DNA of 64,000 nt, taken from Anaeramoeba flamelloides (Eukaryota; Metamonada; Anaeramoebidae). The stretch spans positions 7,151,001 to 7,215,000 of the forward strand of contig JANTQA010000036.1 in NCBI GenBank assembly GCA_027625915.1. Reading direction: 5' to 3'. The notes below the pieces were generated by a model that saw only the letters and a list, made by a program, of their open reading frames with translations, did not search any database and had not been told where the DNA came from. Below are positions 21,468 through 33,486 of this stretch, one piece after another (position 1 is the first letter of the stretch; every line of letters starts with the position of its first letter). The position numbers and the translations under genes were made by a program.

Positions 21468-21927
21468 TTAAGTTTATTTTAATAAAAAAATAAAAAAAAA
21501 AAAAAAACTATTTTATCTATATAATCTCTTTTTTTTAATTGTTGAACATTACTAAAAAAAAAATATCAAATAATTTTTTTAAAAAAATTTTTAGAGAATC
21601 TACGATCACACGCCACTAAGATAAAATGTTCTTATCTCATCTCTCTCAAATTTTTATCATGCCTTATGGTGTAGCTACTCCCTTAAGATTATGTTTTTTC
21701 TTCATAAATTTTCTTAAAGAAAAAAAAATATTTGAGTAAATACCAAAATTTTCAAGTTGGTTTCTCCATTAGACATGTCTTTTGTGAGAGTATAAAAGGG
21801 TACTTCTTTTCTCAACAAAAAAGATCAATTACATCACAAACCAACCAGCTATATTGTTTCTTTTAAAGGTTCATCACTACAGTCAGTCCCACTTTTAGGG
21901 AACAAACCTTGAACGAACTGTAAATTA

Positions 21928-23156
21928 CGATGGTGTAAATAACCTGTATTGACAACCTTTAACCCATTACACAAATTTAACTCGTGATTTTTTTTCAGAC
22001 TTGGGTATTTGAAGATAGAAAGACACGCATCTATTCTTGGTTTGGATTCAAATTCACTTTAGAGGTTAGATCTTTTATAAGTAGAAATGATTCAATAATA
22101 TTAAATGCTTTTGTTTCAAAAATTTCGTCATATTTATAGAATTTCTGAGATTAAGGGATTAGCCTCAGCTTATATTTCTCTCTAATCAAAGTATGTTGTA
22201 ATTGGATGTAAATGATATTAGTAAATCATCTCGAATAGCTCTAAAAAAGCTATTATAAATCTTATTGCACAATAAATTATTACATTTTTTACTAATAATC
22301 ACCATTTAAAAATTTTATTTTGAAAAAATTTTTTTAATTCCTTTTCCAAATCTAAAAATAGAAACCCAAAATACAGTATTCGAGTATTTAATAACTCATA
22401 TTTAGAACTTCCAAAAGTAACTATTTTAATAATTTTTGAATTTCAAAGATTAACTCAATAATCATCAAAATAAAAGCACAAAGACTGGTTAGTTTTGTTT
22501 GCTTTTGATAAAGATAATTGTAGCATCAATATATTTCCATGATTTGAGAAATAATTTGTCAAAAAAATATACCTATTGGTTAATTATTTAATTTTTAAAC
22601 AAAATTGAATTTTTTAACAATTAGTCTAAATTTTGCCATTAATTTAAGAAAGATATTGTATGACTTTGTAGTCTGAACATTGATAATTCAACCGTTAAAT
22701 TTATGGCGAAAGGTAGATTTTATTCTGAAATGGCTGGGTTTTTTACTAATATAAGGATCATTTTTAATTGATGAGATCAACAAATATTACTACTTTACTA
22801 ATCGATTTTTTAGAGACATTTGAATCATGTAACACTAATGTGGTTAGGTCCAATAACAACATAATGTGATCTTAGGTTTCTCTTGGGTAGACGCTAATCC
22901 CTTAAATGCTTGTTTTATAAAAATTCAGAAAATAAAATTTTGCTCATTTTTTTTTTGTCAAAAAATTACATTTTGATCTTTCCATATCTTCATAAATCTT
23001 TTTTAAAATTTATTTAATGAACTCTATTTCTTGTTTATACACTGTTTTCATCCCATTGATTTTTTAATTTTTCATCTAGAGTAAGCCAATATTTTTTGCA
23101 GGAGTTAAATATTAGTAATGAATTAAAATAAAAAACACGGGTTATTTACTCCACTG
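21928..23156. mobile_element. TA-flanked mariner-like element (1.23 kb) containing a TTAA element
   Basis: The left end CGATGGTGTAAATAACC and the right end, read inverted, CAGTGGAGTAAATAACC are flanked by TA. It contains the 747-bp TTAA-flanked element 22155-22901, so its own sequence is about 480 bp and non-coding. Its size without the insert is that of a MITE, not a full mariner. Confidence 0.6.
22155..22901. mobile_element. TTAA-flanked element, family 8 copy 1 (747 bp)
   Basis: The termini GGGATTAGCCTC and GACGCTAATCCC are flanked by TTAA on both sides (22151-22154, 22902-22905). The interior matches 56380-57849 in the same orientation, including ATTGTAGCATCAATATATTTC and TTTTACTAATCG segments. 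No coding frame is visible. Confidence 0.75.
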
Positions 23157-23317
23157 TAGATACAACAAAAACTAAAATCAATCTTAAAAAATTCTATATT
23201 CAAACAAAATAATTTTATGAAAAAAAAATTCCATAAAAATGTACCTTAATTTGAGATTGTGTTTGTTTTCCTTAAATTTCGTTGAAAGTTTAGTTTCTTA
23301 ACCGTGGAATTGAATGA

Positions 23318-23559
23318 ACAAAATTTAATCAAAAAAGAAAATTCGATAATTAACAATTAGGATTAGGATTGAAAGAAAGCGAAGGGGGGGGTATTCAAGA
23401 TTTTGAAGCATCATAGAATGTACCACAGTAAAAAATGACAAAGAAGTTAATTTTTCATTTCTAAAATCGATTTGCCCAAACTCTTAATTTTGGAAATAAA
23501 TAATCTTTTATGAAAAAGTGCAAAAGATCTCTTGAATGAAAAAGTTTTATCGATGAATA
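23318..23559. other. Possible CACTA-like end fragment
   Basis: GGGGGGGTATTCAAGATTTTG near 23387 and the following sequence resemble the right-hand part of the CACTA-like family (GGGGGGTATTCAGATTTTC). The fragment has no terminus. No gene is visible. Confidence 0.3.
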
Positions 23560-23791
23560 CTGATAAATTCAAATTTATTTAATGAAATTTTTAGTTCAAT
23601 TTCCAATTTTGAAATCTCTTAAATTTGACTTTTAAAACAACTCAAGAAAAAGAACCTTATGAAGAACAACCAATTTAACAAAGTTTTTTAATATTTAAAC
23701 CAATAAAATGCTTTCTTCAAAGCTTGTGTAAAAAAATTTGTAAAATGGAAAATATACAAAAAATTTTTAGCCATCTATTTGAATTTATCAG
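23560..23791. mobile_element. Family 10 MITE, copy 1 (232 bp)
   Basis: Ends CTGATAAATTC and GAATTTATCAG are flanked by TA. The body, with GAAGAACAACCAATTT and AAAATGCTTT, matches 38930-39162 in the same orientation and at almost the same length. Confidence 0.8.
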
Positions 23792-26700
23792 TATATTGGA
23801 TTTTTACTCATAAAAAAAGAATATTGAAAATCAAATAAGTTTGAACAAACTTTAAGGGCGTAACACCCTTAACTCGAAATTTATTTGTTTTTAATTTTTC
23901 TGTTGGTGGTTAAAATTTCGAATAAATGGGTTTAATGTTTGTATTTCTTTAATAATCATCATTTCATTAACAAAAAAAAAAAAAAACTACCAAAGTGTGG
24001 TCAAATTTTTATTCCTCATCACGTAACTCAAACAGAAATTTTCTCACTTGAATTTTTTTTTTTTAAAGTGCGAAGTTTTTTTACACTTTCTTTCAAATTC
24101 CATTTGATAAAATCAAAAATTTCGAGTGGAAATCCAAACAGTTTAACTATTGGAGAGCTCAGTCTGGTAACAATTCAAAATAATATAGCTTGAAAATAAA
24201 AAGGTTGTTTTGGATCAAAATAAGATTCTTTGGGTTGAAGAGGAACTATCCATGTTATCCTTCCTCTTGATTCTTTTATATTTCTGTTTTTGATCTCCAT
24301 AAGTTAAAATTTCCGATTTGAAGGTGCTTTAAATCCTCGTCAACCTTGTTCAAATAATAAAACTATTTAATATCTTGTAAAAGTCTTTTAGGAAAGAAGG
24401 GTTATTTATTTTTGAATATAATTTTTTTGTAAATTTTGTAAAATGATCTTAATTTTAAACATTAACCAACAGACAAGAGTTTCAAACAGATTACCAAATA
24501 GCTAAATTGATCAGCCAAAAAAGAGATTTACACCTTATCGATGTTAAATTCCCATATATCATCAATAAACTTATATCTTAAAGAAAATTACTTCCTATGA
24601 AGCGAAGATTATCAAAATTTTTATACCGATTGGTTTGTTCAAGAATTACCAATTACTCTCATTTTTCTGAATTGAAGGTTTTTTTGTAAATTCAAAGAAT
24701 AAGAAAGGAGAAAAAAATTGGATTTAGTCAAATCCTGTTCGAATTTCAAATCAATAAATAGTTGAATTCATTTTAACCTCTTTTTCAAAATCCCAAATTA
24801 GGAAAAAGAAACGAAAATTTATTTTATTTTAAAAATTGAAAAACAATATTGAATTGGTTTTCATCAAATTGTAAAATCACTCTAAAATTTGATTTTTTAG
24901 CAAGCGGCCATTCATTCAAATTTTGAAACTCACTGATTTGATTTGAAATATTTTTTAAACTGTTTTTAGATTTATTCTTTTTTTGCAAAAATTTTTTCTA
25001 GATCTTTTAATTGCAAAACACTAATATCCATTAAGTTTTAATAGAAAAGGAATTCAAATTGTTCCTAATTTATGGGTGGGTTCATTTGAGAACAATAATT
25101 TTTTTCGTTTGTCTGGAAAATTACATAAAATTTGAAAAATTGATTTTAGATTTCTCAAATTTGGGAATTTTTTTTTCATTTATTTTTAAAATTTCGAATT
25201 TCATGGGAATAAATAATCAGAAACTCAAATGAAATTGATCAAATAGGCACACGTTATTGATTGGGTATGTTTTGTTGAAGAGTACGAGGATTTTTAAAAA
25301 TAGATATAGAATTTCTTTTTTGTTGAATATAATTTAAATTTGTTATCAAAAAAAACTTAATTCATCAATTAAGATCATAGTTCTGACTTTCACACACTTA
25401 GCAATCTTGGTTTGGTAATGAACCATGCTTCCCCCAACCGTGTTCGTTGGTTCCTGATTGTTAAATGTTATCCACAAATTTTCACTAACTTCATTCATCA
25501 GAATACACTCGAGAATTTATGCAACCTAAACTCCACAATTCAGATCTCAAAGGTTTTGGAAAAAAATTCGATTTTTTTCAAAACAAGAATATCTTTTTAA
25601 ACTGGTTTTAAATTGAAAAGGGTAAATTTTCAGGTGCTTAGAATTCACTGTGTTCTTCAAGATTTCTTTAAACGTGTGATGTTTTATCACTCAACATGAT
25701 TGGGTCTTTGAAAAAAATCAACAACTTTTAAAGTGAACAATTAGGGAAAATGATGAAACAGAGAAAAAAAAGTTCACAAAGGTTTGTAATTTGGAATCAT
25801 GACTGAAAATGAAAAGATAGATCTATTAATAGTAGAAATATGAAAAGGGTATTGTCAAAATAAAGGACTAAGCTCAATAGCAAGATTTTATAAGTCTTTA
25901 TTTAGGAATGGGTTATTATTTGAATGATCAATAAATAAAAATTTGTGAAAAATTTGAATATTTTGGCGATTACCAAATCTACTTGAACGATTCAGATAAA
26001 CAACAAGATATTAATAGTTTTTGAATAGTGTGATTGAAAATAAACTAATTGGATTATTCTTTGTAGTTAATTTGATTCTTCTATTAATTGTTTTTCCCTT
26101 TTGTTTTTGGTTTAGTTGTCTATTCCAAATTGTATTTTTTTTTTTTCCCAGTTTCACTTTTTTTCTCCAAGAGTGAAACAACGCAGTTTTCAAGATGACT
26201 TTTTAATGACAATAAAGCAAATCAAAACAGAATTATCAAATGAAAATTATTTTCCATTTTGGATCATTTGCGATTAGAAATTGTGTCACAACTTGTTGCT
26301 GTGAGAGTGATAGTATCCATTGAAAAATGATTAATGTTGAATAGGTTTTGTTGGGATTTTAGAGTGATCTGTAAAGATTTGATCTGAAATAAAATCTGAT
26401 TTTGGCAAATGTTAAAAATCAATAGAACTTGCAAAAGTCAATTGAAAGAAAAAATTTTAACTATCCGTTTGTGATTAAAATTCATGAGACATTGAGTGGT
26501 TGAATTTTGTGATTTATTTTGAACTCTAATTTTATGTTAAAAAAAATTTCACACTTTTCAATCGAAAACGTGTTTAAAGTTTGAAAAAAGTAATAACAAT
26601 TCTAAAATGCATGGGGTGTTTTTGGTTCTTTTTCGTCACTTATTGTTGATATATTAAAAAAAAAATTCGATTTATAGATCGTTGAAAAAAAAATTAAAAA

Positions 26701-27177
26701 TCTTTGAAAAATAAACTGCATCTTCCAATCAGAGTGATTACTCAACATTTAAAAATCTTCTTTCTCCCCTGGTAAGGCCATTAAGGTCATTGGTTTATGA
26801 ATCATTTTGGTGAATGGATGTTTTTTCAAAATTATGGGATTCCAAAATATATTAATTCTATTTGAATAATTTTTGGTAACTTAAAAGAATTAATGATTTT
26901 AATCGGTTGATCAAATGAAGCAATTTTGGTCAAGGGGAAAGTTATTCTCTAACAATTGAAAATTTAATTCGGTTGCAAAAAAAAAATCACTACAAAAAGA
27001 GAATTAATTTCACTATTCTTCCATAGATTTGGAGATTCTTGTTGTGTTTGTTAACGATCTGAAAAAAGTAAAAGTAACAAAAAATTTCATTTAAAAGTGA
27101 AATTTCACCAAACAATAATCATTAATTTTTCATAATTAATTTTTTTAATATTAACTTGTAATATAATATTATATCAT
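23792..27177. other. AT-rich intergenic sequence, no assignable gene
   Basis: Several short open frames (23939-24193, 25412-25600, 26011-26193) occur. Only 25371-25598 looks faintly like an exon (NHASPNRVRWFLIVKCYPQ), and it has no start, family or convincing splice partner. The 27000-27177 stretch is the presumed promoter of the propeller gene. It is AT-rich, without a distinct motif. Confidence 0.35.
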
Positions 27178-28354
27178 ATGAAACTCTTATTTATCTTTTT
27201 CTTGCTTTTTGCTGTTGCCCTGACTAAGGAATCCCATTAGGGCCAACTCCAGCTATGCCAACTGAATCCAACGATATCACAGTCATCAGTGCCTTAACAT
27301 TGAAACATCCAGAAGAAATTGCAATCGATCCAACAGGAACCTTTTATTTGACCGGTACAGCTGATGGATATGTCTACAAAGTTATGCTTGAGAGTAACGA
27401 AGTTAGTACATTTATGACACCATTAGATTTTAATAAAGATCACTTTAAACACTGGACAGAAGAAAGCATTAAAGCATACTGTACTGGTGACCAAACCCAA
27501 ACCCATTTACTTGAACCTGTTTGTGGACGTGTTCTTGGTATCAAATTTTACACCGACCCTGTAAGTGAAAATGAATATGTTTACATTGTCAACTCATATT
27601 TCGGAATCTGGGAATACCAATTCAAAAACAATGGAAATGACAAAATCAAAAAGGTGTTTTCTTGAATGACGTTTATAGAATTGGCGACTATCTCTATTAT
27701 ACCAACAGTCACACAAGCGTACAAAGATATGCAGTTATTAATGTTGTCTTAGATCCTAACCCAGTTGGACAAGGTTCTTTCAATGTTTATGACATGAAGA
27801 GAAAAGATCACACAACACTCATTGATGGACTCTTCTTCGCCAATGGTATCACAGTCTCCTCCGACAAGAGATTCTTTTATATCTCAGAAACAGACGCAGC
27901 TAGAGTGATCAAATACAATATTGCCACAGGCGAAACCACATACCTTGTTGAAGAACTTCCTGTTCTCACTGATAACATTTACCTTGACAAATCTGAAGCA
28001 TGTGAAAACAGAGAAGACAATTTCGACGCCATCTGTGAAAACGATGGTACACTCGTTGTTCCAGGTTACTACAGAGTTGAAGATCTCGATGCTGTCTTAA
28101 GAGACTTTGGTGCTATGGCCACATTCCTTACTCAAAATTTCACTCACGTCATCGTCCCTACTTTCAAAAGCTGGATCAAACCAGTTGGTACAATCTGTGA
28201 AATTGACGAAGCTACAGGCACAATCACAAAGGTCATTTTCTCCAACAACTTCAAATTCTTACTTGCTGCTTCTGCTCACAAACTCGGACCAAACGAATAT
28301 ATCACAGGATCTGTCTTTTACCCAGCAGTCTTCCGTTTCATCGTAAACAATTAA
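27178..28354 (+). CDS. Secreted strictosidine-synthase/SMP-30-like beta-propeller, frame broken at two homopolymers
   Basis: Three pieces make up one gene. The first is a start at 27178 giving the signal peptide MKLLFIFFLLFAVALTKES. The second (27228-27661) begins PLGPTPAMPTESND. The third (27650-28354) continues FLNDVYRIGDYLYYTNSHTS to the stop. The body follows the APMAP/strictosidine-synthase-like calcium-dependent lactonase or propeller family: PEEIAIDPTGTFYLTGTADG, CGRVLGIKF, LYYTNSHTS, LIDGLFFANGITVSSDK, ISETDAARVIKY and LTDNIYLDK. The signal peptide implies secretion or endomembrane location. Each joint is a one-base shift at a run (CCC near 27233 and TTTT near 27657). One more C or T would restore the frame, so either the assembly undercounts homopolymers or the gene is freshly dead. 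Codon use is strikingly rich in C-ending codons, as in highly expressed genes, which favours a live gene. Substrate is unknown. Confidence 0.75.
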
Positions 28355-29851
28355 ATCGTTTTTCTTGATCTTGAATTCCAAATTTAAATTTCATTTTTTT
28401 TTCGATTCACTTTTTTTGATCTTTAATATTTGTTAATTATTTTTAGAATATTCAAAATTAAATTTTTTTTATTACGTTGATCTTTTTATTCAATTTTTTT
28501 TTAAAGTGTTACACAGACACTTTAGATTCAGATACTTTTAAATAATAAAATATAAAATATATAAATTTTTTACTTTTTTAATTTTTTTTGTTTTTGAAAA
28601 TTTGAAAGTTATTTAAAAATTTGTTAAAATGCAAATAAAATAAAGATTATTTATCAGTCTGCCTTTAAATCTTTTTTACATTTGGAGTACTTTTTTCTGT
28701 TCATGTAATTTTTTTCGAGAATGGAAAGAAATAGATCATATCCACGTCTGAGAATAATAAACTAATTTTCGAAAAAAAAAATTTAGCGACCCAAATTGTA
28801 AATTTGAGCACCAATATGGAATGAAAAACATACTAGTCATCCATGTGAGAACTTTTCCCTTTCCTATTGATTTACCAACCCCCCCCTAAGAAGTTGAGTG
28901 TATCGTGGCAGAAGCAAATTAGAGAAATAATGGTTCAGAAATATAATTGAGTTTTTATATTAAAGTCGGACATATTCCTTGTTCGTTTTACTTGATTAAA
29001 AAATACTAATTTTTTCAGAAATATCGACTTTTTTGTAAAATATTCATTTGTGATCCAAAAAGATTCATTTTAACAAATAAACATTTTTTTGCGATTCGGT
29101 ACTTTTTTGTGAGGAAGTTATTATTTTTCGTGAATGAATACTTGTCTACAAAAGATTCATTTTTTTTCAAATAAATTTATTTTAATTTGTGGAATTTTTT
29201 CGCATTAAAAAAAGTTGATGATACAAGAAAGCAATTGTTTTTTTACGTTAATACAGCACACACAAATTGGGTTTGTTGAAAAGCTCTCTATCAATACCAA
29301 AACATTTTTATTTCAGATCTTCAATTAAAAAAAAATTTTCTCTTGGGAAATAAAACCAAATTAAAAGATTTAAAAATTTTAAAAGGTAAATTCATTTTTA
29401 TTAATACTTCTCAATATAAAGCTAAAATAGAGTAAAAGAAAAACACTTTTTTGGCACATATGTATTTGAAATTCAAGTAGGATTTATTTTTATCTTGTAC
29501 TTGTTGTACAATTCTTAAGAATCTGTAATTTGTGATTTTTATTTCACATCAATGTATATCCAAACACTATTACATGAAAAAACACCTTAAAAAATACAAC
29601 AAAGATCCCAAATTTCAATCATTGTCTTTGAAATTGGCCTCCTTAATTTGAAAAAAAGAAAAATGAAGTGAAAAGGAAAAAAAAAAAACAGAAAAATGAA
29701 AATGGAAAATAAAAGGAAATTTTTTCTCATTTATTCTTCAAATAATAGTGATAATTAATAGCCCAAATACAGAGGCAACCAGGCAATTATAAACCAATTC
29801 AAAAAAGTGTACTAAAAACCAGAATACAAGAGTTTGGTCAAATTGTATTTA
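28355..29851. other. AT-rich 3' flank and intergenic sequence
   Basis: The T-rich 3' flank of the propeller gene gives way to AT-rich filler. A C8 run (28870-28885) is notable in such AT-rich DNA. No gene, delimited element or structured RNA was recognised. Confidence 0.4.
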
Positions 29852-30309
29852 CTGTTGAGAGAAAAATGTTGGACACAGAAAAATGGTTGGACACCATTTT
29901 TAATTGGGAACATTACTGAAAATGATTTTTAATTTCAATCGTTTGTGAAATAACTAAAGAAAATAACAATAATCTATTTATTAGAATAATGATTAATGTA
30001 ATTCTACTTTTTAAAAACCTTATCTCTTATAATCTAAAGCAAGTTTAAAAATTACCATTTTCAGAATTAATAGTAAACTTTACTAAAACTAGGATTTTTG
30101 TTAAAATAGCATGATCTACTTTAGTTATCAACTATTCAAATGAGTATTCAACACACGCCACATATTAATCAACGTGTAACACCTTTAAACCTGGATTTAT
30201 ATAAAAGTCACCTAGTTATCAATAGGATTTGATTTTCAATTTTACTAATGTTCCCAATTAAAAATGGTGTCCAACCATTTTTCTGTGTCCAACATTTTTC
30301 TCTCAACAG
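29852..30309. mobile_element. MITE with long terminal repeats and TTA flanks (458 bp)
   Basis: The terminal repeats are almost perfect for about 70 nt: CTGTTGAGAGAAAAATGTTG, then GTTGGACACCATTTTTAATT and complements. TTA flanks both sides; a 3-bp TWA duplication is typical of PIF/Harbinger elements. Some subterminal sequence (TTACTAATGTTCCCAATTAA) resembles family 3, so the families may be related. The interior is not coding. Confidence 0.75.
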
Positions 30310-31439
30310 TTATTTTGTTTTCTGGGATTAGTTAAAATCTTAGTTATTATTTTTAACCCAAAGATAATAGAATAATTATTTACACATGGGTACAATTAAT
30401 ACAAGACAAAAAAAACTTTATTTGTCAACTTTTATAGAAATGAGTTATCATTTTCAAAATAATTCATTGTTCCAAAATTAAATTTTCAGTCAAAATGATC
30501 ATGAATTTTGAATTTTTGGTTTGAATTTTTGATTTGAAAACAGATCACAATAAAATTTATTATTTTGAGGAAATCCCCTTTTTGGTAATCCTGATATATT
30601 TTATGAATAAATAACTGTTCAAAAAATATAATCTTATTTTAAAAATACAAGAAAAATAACTTAAACAATGAATCCTTGAAAATCCGAAAAAATTAAACTT
30701 TTCTTATATTTTTTAATTAATTTGTTATATTTTTCCATTCTTTTCTTAAATTCCTGAAAATTTAAAAGATAAAGTAATATCCCGCTTCAAATACCATAAG
30801 TATATAAATTGAACTTTAATATCTTAAATACTGGTATAAGAAGAATAAATAAGAAAAAATTTCCTATGACCTTTTTCTTTTTTCTTTTTACCAAGAAACA
30901 TGTAAGGAATAGATTGTAATATATTTCTCTATTTATTTGTTTGGTACTTTTTTGAGTAATGTGTTAATACATTTTGACTAAACTATGAAAATACAATGAA
31001 ACTGGGTTTAGAATTAAAAAATAAATAAAATATAAACTGGATTTGAATTTCATCAAAAATATTGGAAATTAATAAATAAAATTAGAATCTTAAACAACAA
31101 TTATTTTAAATAATAAAAATTTAGAAAATAATTATTTTGTTAGATAAAAGAAATTAATAAAAAACAAGAAATAAAAACAATAAAATTAAATAAAGTTTAT
31201 CATTTTTAGAAAATTGGAGATTTAAAACCACTTATAATATATATAATATTTTCTCTTTTGAAAATATTTATGGTTAAAAAAAATATCAAAAAAATAAATG
31301 AGTCAAAAATTTTAATAAAATAAAATTCTATAAATTTGTAGCCTAAAAAAAGAATGAAAAAGAATAGATTCATTTTTTTTTAAAAAAAAATCAAAAAGAA
31401 TATTTTTACAATGGATTGATAACTCAAGGAAAGAAATGA
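30310..31439. other. AT-rich intergenic sequence, possibly degraded LINE 5' region
   Basis: No terminal repeats or open frames were recognised. From about 31100 the A-rich sequence contains short stretches translating to Lys/Asn-rich peptide on the plus strand. It may be the decayed 5' part of the LINE that becomes recognisable at about 31440. Confidence 0.3.
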
Positions 31440-32618
31440 TTAATTTAATTAAAGAAAGAATTAATATATTTATTCATAAATCTTGAGATGAAGAAATCCC
31501 TTTAAATTATAGACTAATCTCAATTAATATAACTTTTTTTTTATACTTTGTTATAAAGTCGGAAAAGAATAATTGAATCTAGTTTCAGATTCTCAATTTG
31601 GCTTTTAATATTGATTGTGATGTAAAAAAATTCACATTTTTTTATAATTTTTCTTGGAGTTTTTTGAGTTCAAATAATAAATTTCGAATTTTACTTAAAA
31701 ATGATCGGACACAACTAGCCATACACTTGTTCATTCCGCTCTCAATAAAGATATTAAAAATAAAAAAAAAAAAAAATCAAATTTTGCTACAAAAATATTA
31801 TATAAAAGGAAGGAATAAGAGTTTATCAAGCCGACATTCTTTCTCCTTTAATACTTATATTTATCAGCTATTTTTAATTGAAAAAATAAAAATTTTAGTT
31901 CATCATTTTTAGATGTTTGTAGATGACATAATTTTAATAATGGAAGGACCAATTTCAGAAATCGACAAAAAGTTGATAATAATTTACAACATGATTTAAG
32001 AATTTGGAATGGATCCAAATATTGATACAACTTCAAAATCAAAATTAATTATCTGAAATAAAGTATTTAGTCATTTTTCTTTAAAAACAGAAGAATTTCA
32101 AAAAATAAACAAAAACAAGTAAAAGATAGCTTCAAAAAATCAAAATAATTATTAGCTAACAAAAAATATCAAATGGGGAAAAACCTACAAATGTTCAAAT
32201 AGATATTTATTAACAAGTTATTTTATGGATTAGTTATATTTCATCTAACCCAAAATGATTTCAGCTCGATAGATTTTTTAATAAATAAACAAGTAACACA
32301 ATTTTTTTAAAAATTAATCTACCCCCTTGAATAATTTTTAAAACGGAAGCAAAAATAGACCAAGCCAGAATTTAGATATTTAAAAAAAAGATTTAAAATC
32401 AAAAAGAAATTAAAAATTCTTGGTTTTAAACACATATCAAAAAAGTTAAAAATTTCAAAAAAAGACAAAGAAAATATTTATTGGGGAAATCTTAAACTAA
32501 AAATTACTAAATGTGTAAATATTAACCAATTTAGAGAAAAAGCTTTTAGGAATTATTCTGGATGGAAACTCAAGAACTGATTATTTTTTTTGGTATAATA
32601 ATAATTTAAACAAACAGT

Positions 32619-33031
32619 TGTGTCATAAAGTTCGGTAGAAGCCCTGTAGACTGCCTAAGTTTTTTTTTTTTTTTTTTTTGTTATATTTTCTAGGTTTTTT
32701 TGGGGGTTTATGTTTTATTAGTCAAACCCATCAATTTTTGTTAGGTTTTTTTGAGTTTTCTATTTATTTAGAAAATCAATAGATTTTCGTTAGGTTTTTT
32801 TTACTTTTCGGAATAAATTGAAAATTTATAAAAATTTTCGGTTTATTTCAAAAAGTAAAAAAAAACTTAGAACACTTTCTAAATAAAACAGAAAACCTCA
32901 AAAAAACCTAGAACACTTCCCAAATAAATAGAAAACTAGAGAAAAACTAACGGCAGTTTTTTAGAATCCAAAAGAATCAAAAAAATAAGATTTTACTCAA
33001 TTCATTTAAATCTCTAGAAAATCTAAGGTAC
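32619..33031 (+). repeat. Large nested hairpin array in LINE copy A
   Basis: About 410 bp begins with a leader (GTCATAAAGTTCGGTAGAAG, CCTGTAGACTGCCTAAG) and contains stems inside stems. An outer pair is GAGTTTTCTATTTATTT with AAATAAATAGAAAACT. An inner pair is AGGTTTTTTTTACTTTT with AAAAAGTAAAAAAAAAC. A last stem is built on AGAATCCAAAAGAATC. The module order resembles 49622-49870 and 6650-6870. Confidence 0.65.
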
Positions 33032-33291
33032 TTTTTTTTTATCAAATAGACACAAATAGAATTTATAAAATTTTCTGTATAATTCTAAAATTACAAAAAA
33101 AAAACTTATGACAAAAATTAAGTTAAAATGAATGTGATCTACTTCCAGATTAATACAAAGATATTTTACAAATAATTAAGATAGAAATTCTTATGTTTAT
33201 GATAAGAATAAAATAAAAAAAAAATCTTGCGATTGATAGAGAAAATATTACAACTTAGAAATCATTCTATTAATGGATCATTATTATGGGA

Positions 33292-33486
33292 TCGTGTCGC
33301 CAAGTGCCGTAGAGTTCCTAGGTTTTTTTTAATTTTTGGAATGTAAAGAAAATTAAATAAATTTTCTTTACATTTCAAAAAGTAAAAAAAAACCTAAAGG
33401 CGCTTTTCCAGAATTCAAAAGAATAGAGAAAAATCAAAGATTTTACTCTATTCTTTTAAATTAAAAATAAAAAAAAAACTAACGAA
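33292..33486 (+). repeat. Hairpin array at LINE zinc-finger site (copy A)
   Basis: The leader CGTGTCGCCAAGTGCCGTAG is followed by two stems (AATGTAAAGAAAATT with AATTTTCTTTACATT, then CCAGAATTCAAAAGAAT with its partner). The upstream LINE sequence AATGGATCATT and the downstream homologous segment place it at the same position as inserts in copies B and D. Confidence 0.65.

Larger units (their letters stand above)
19603..21682. mobile_element. TTAA-flanked element containing nested family 6 and CACTA-like elements
   Basis: The termini GGGAGTAGCCAC and, at the right, GTGTAGCTACTCCC are flanked by TTAA at 19599-19602 and 21683-21686. The TTAA duplication suggests a piggyBac-type mechanism, although no transposase remains. 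A family 6 element (20231-21467) occupies most of the interior and itself contains a CACTA-like copy (20407-21110). A 20-bp stem, CAACATTCTATTGTGGCA and complement near 19760-19860, lies in the left part. Confidence 0.7.
21882..23317. mobile_element. Family 2 MITE split by a mariner-like element
   Basis: The left part (CAGTCAGTCCCACTTTTAGG at 21882) and the right part (CCTTAATTTGAGATTG at about 23244, then TTAAATTTCGTTGAAAG to about 23317) are the two halves of a family 2 MITE. The intervening DNA is the TA-flanked element 21928-23156. Confidence 0.6.

Noticed and set aside
25371-25598. Exon-like plus frame (NHASPNRVRWFLIVKCYPQ)
   Set aside because: Composition is protein-like, but there is no upstream start, no convincing splice site pair and no recognisable family; kept only as a note.
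27210-27240. A tiny intron to explain the first frame break of the propeller gene
   Set aside because: The only GT-AG pair (about 27 nt, ending CATTAG) would place the body in a third, wrong frame, whereas one extra C in the CCC run fits directly.
31598-31912. 104-codon frame as a stand-alone gene
   Set aside because: It lies inside the reverse-transcriptase region of LINE copy A, between the palm-start motif and the FVDD box, and is a piece of that degraded element.
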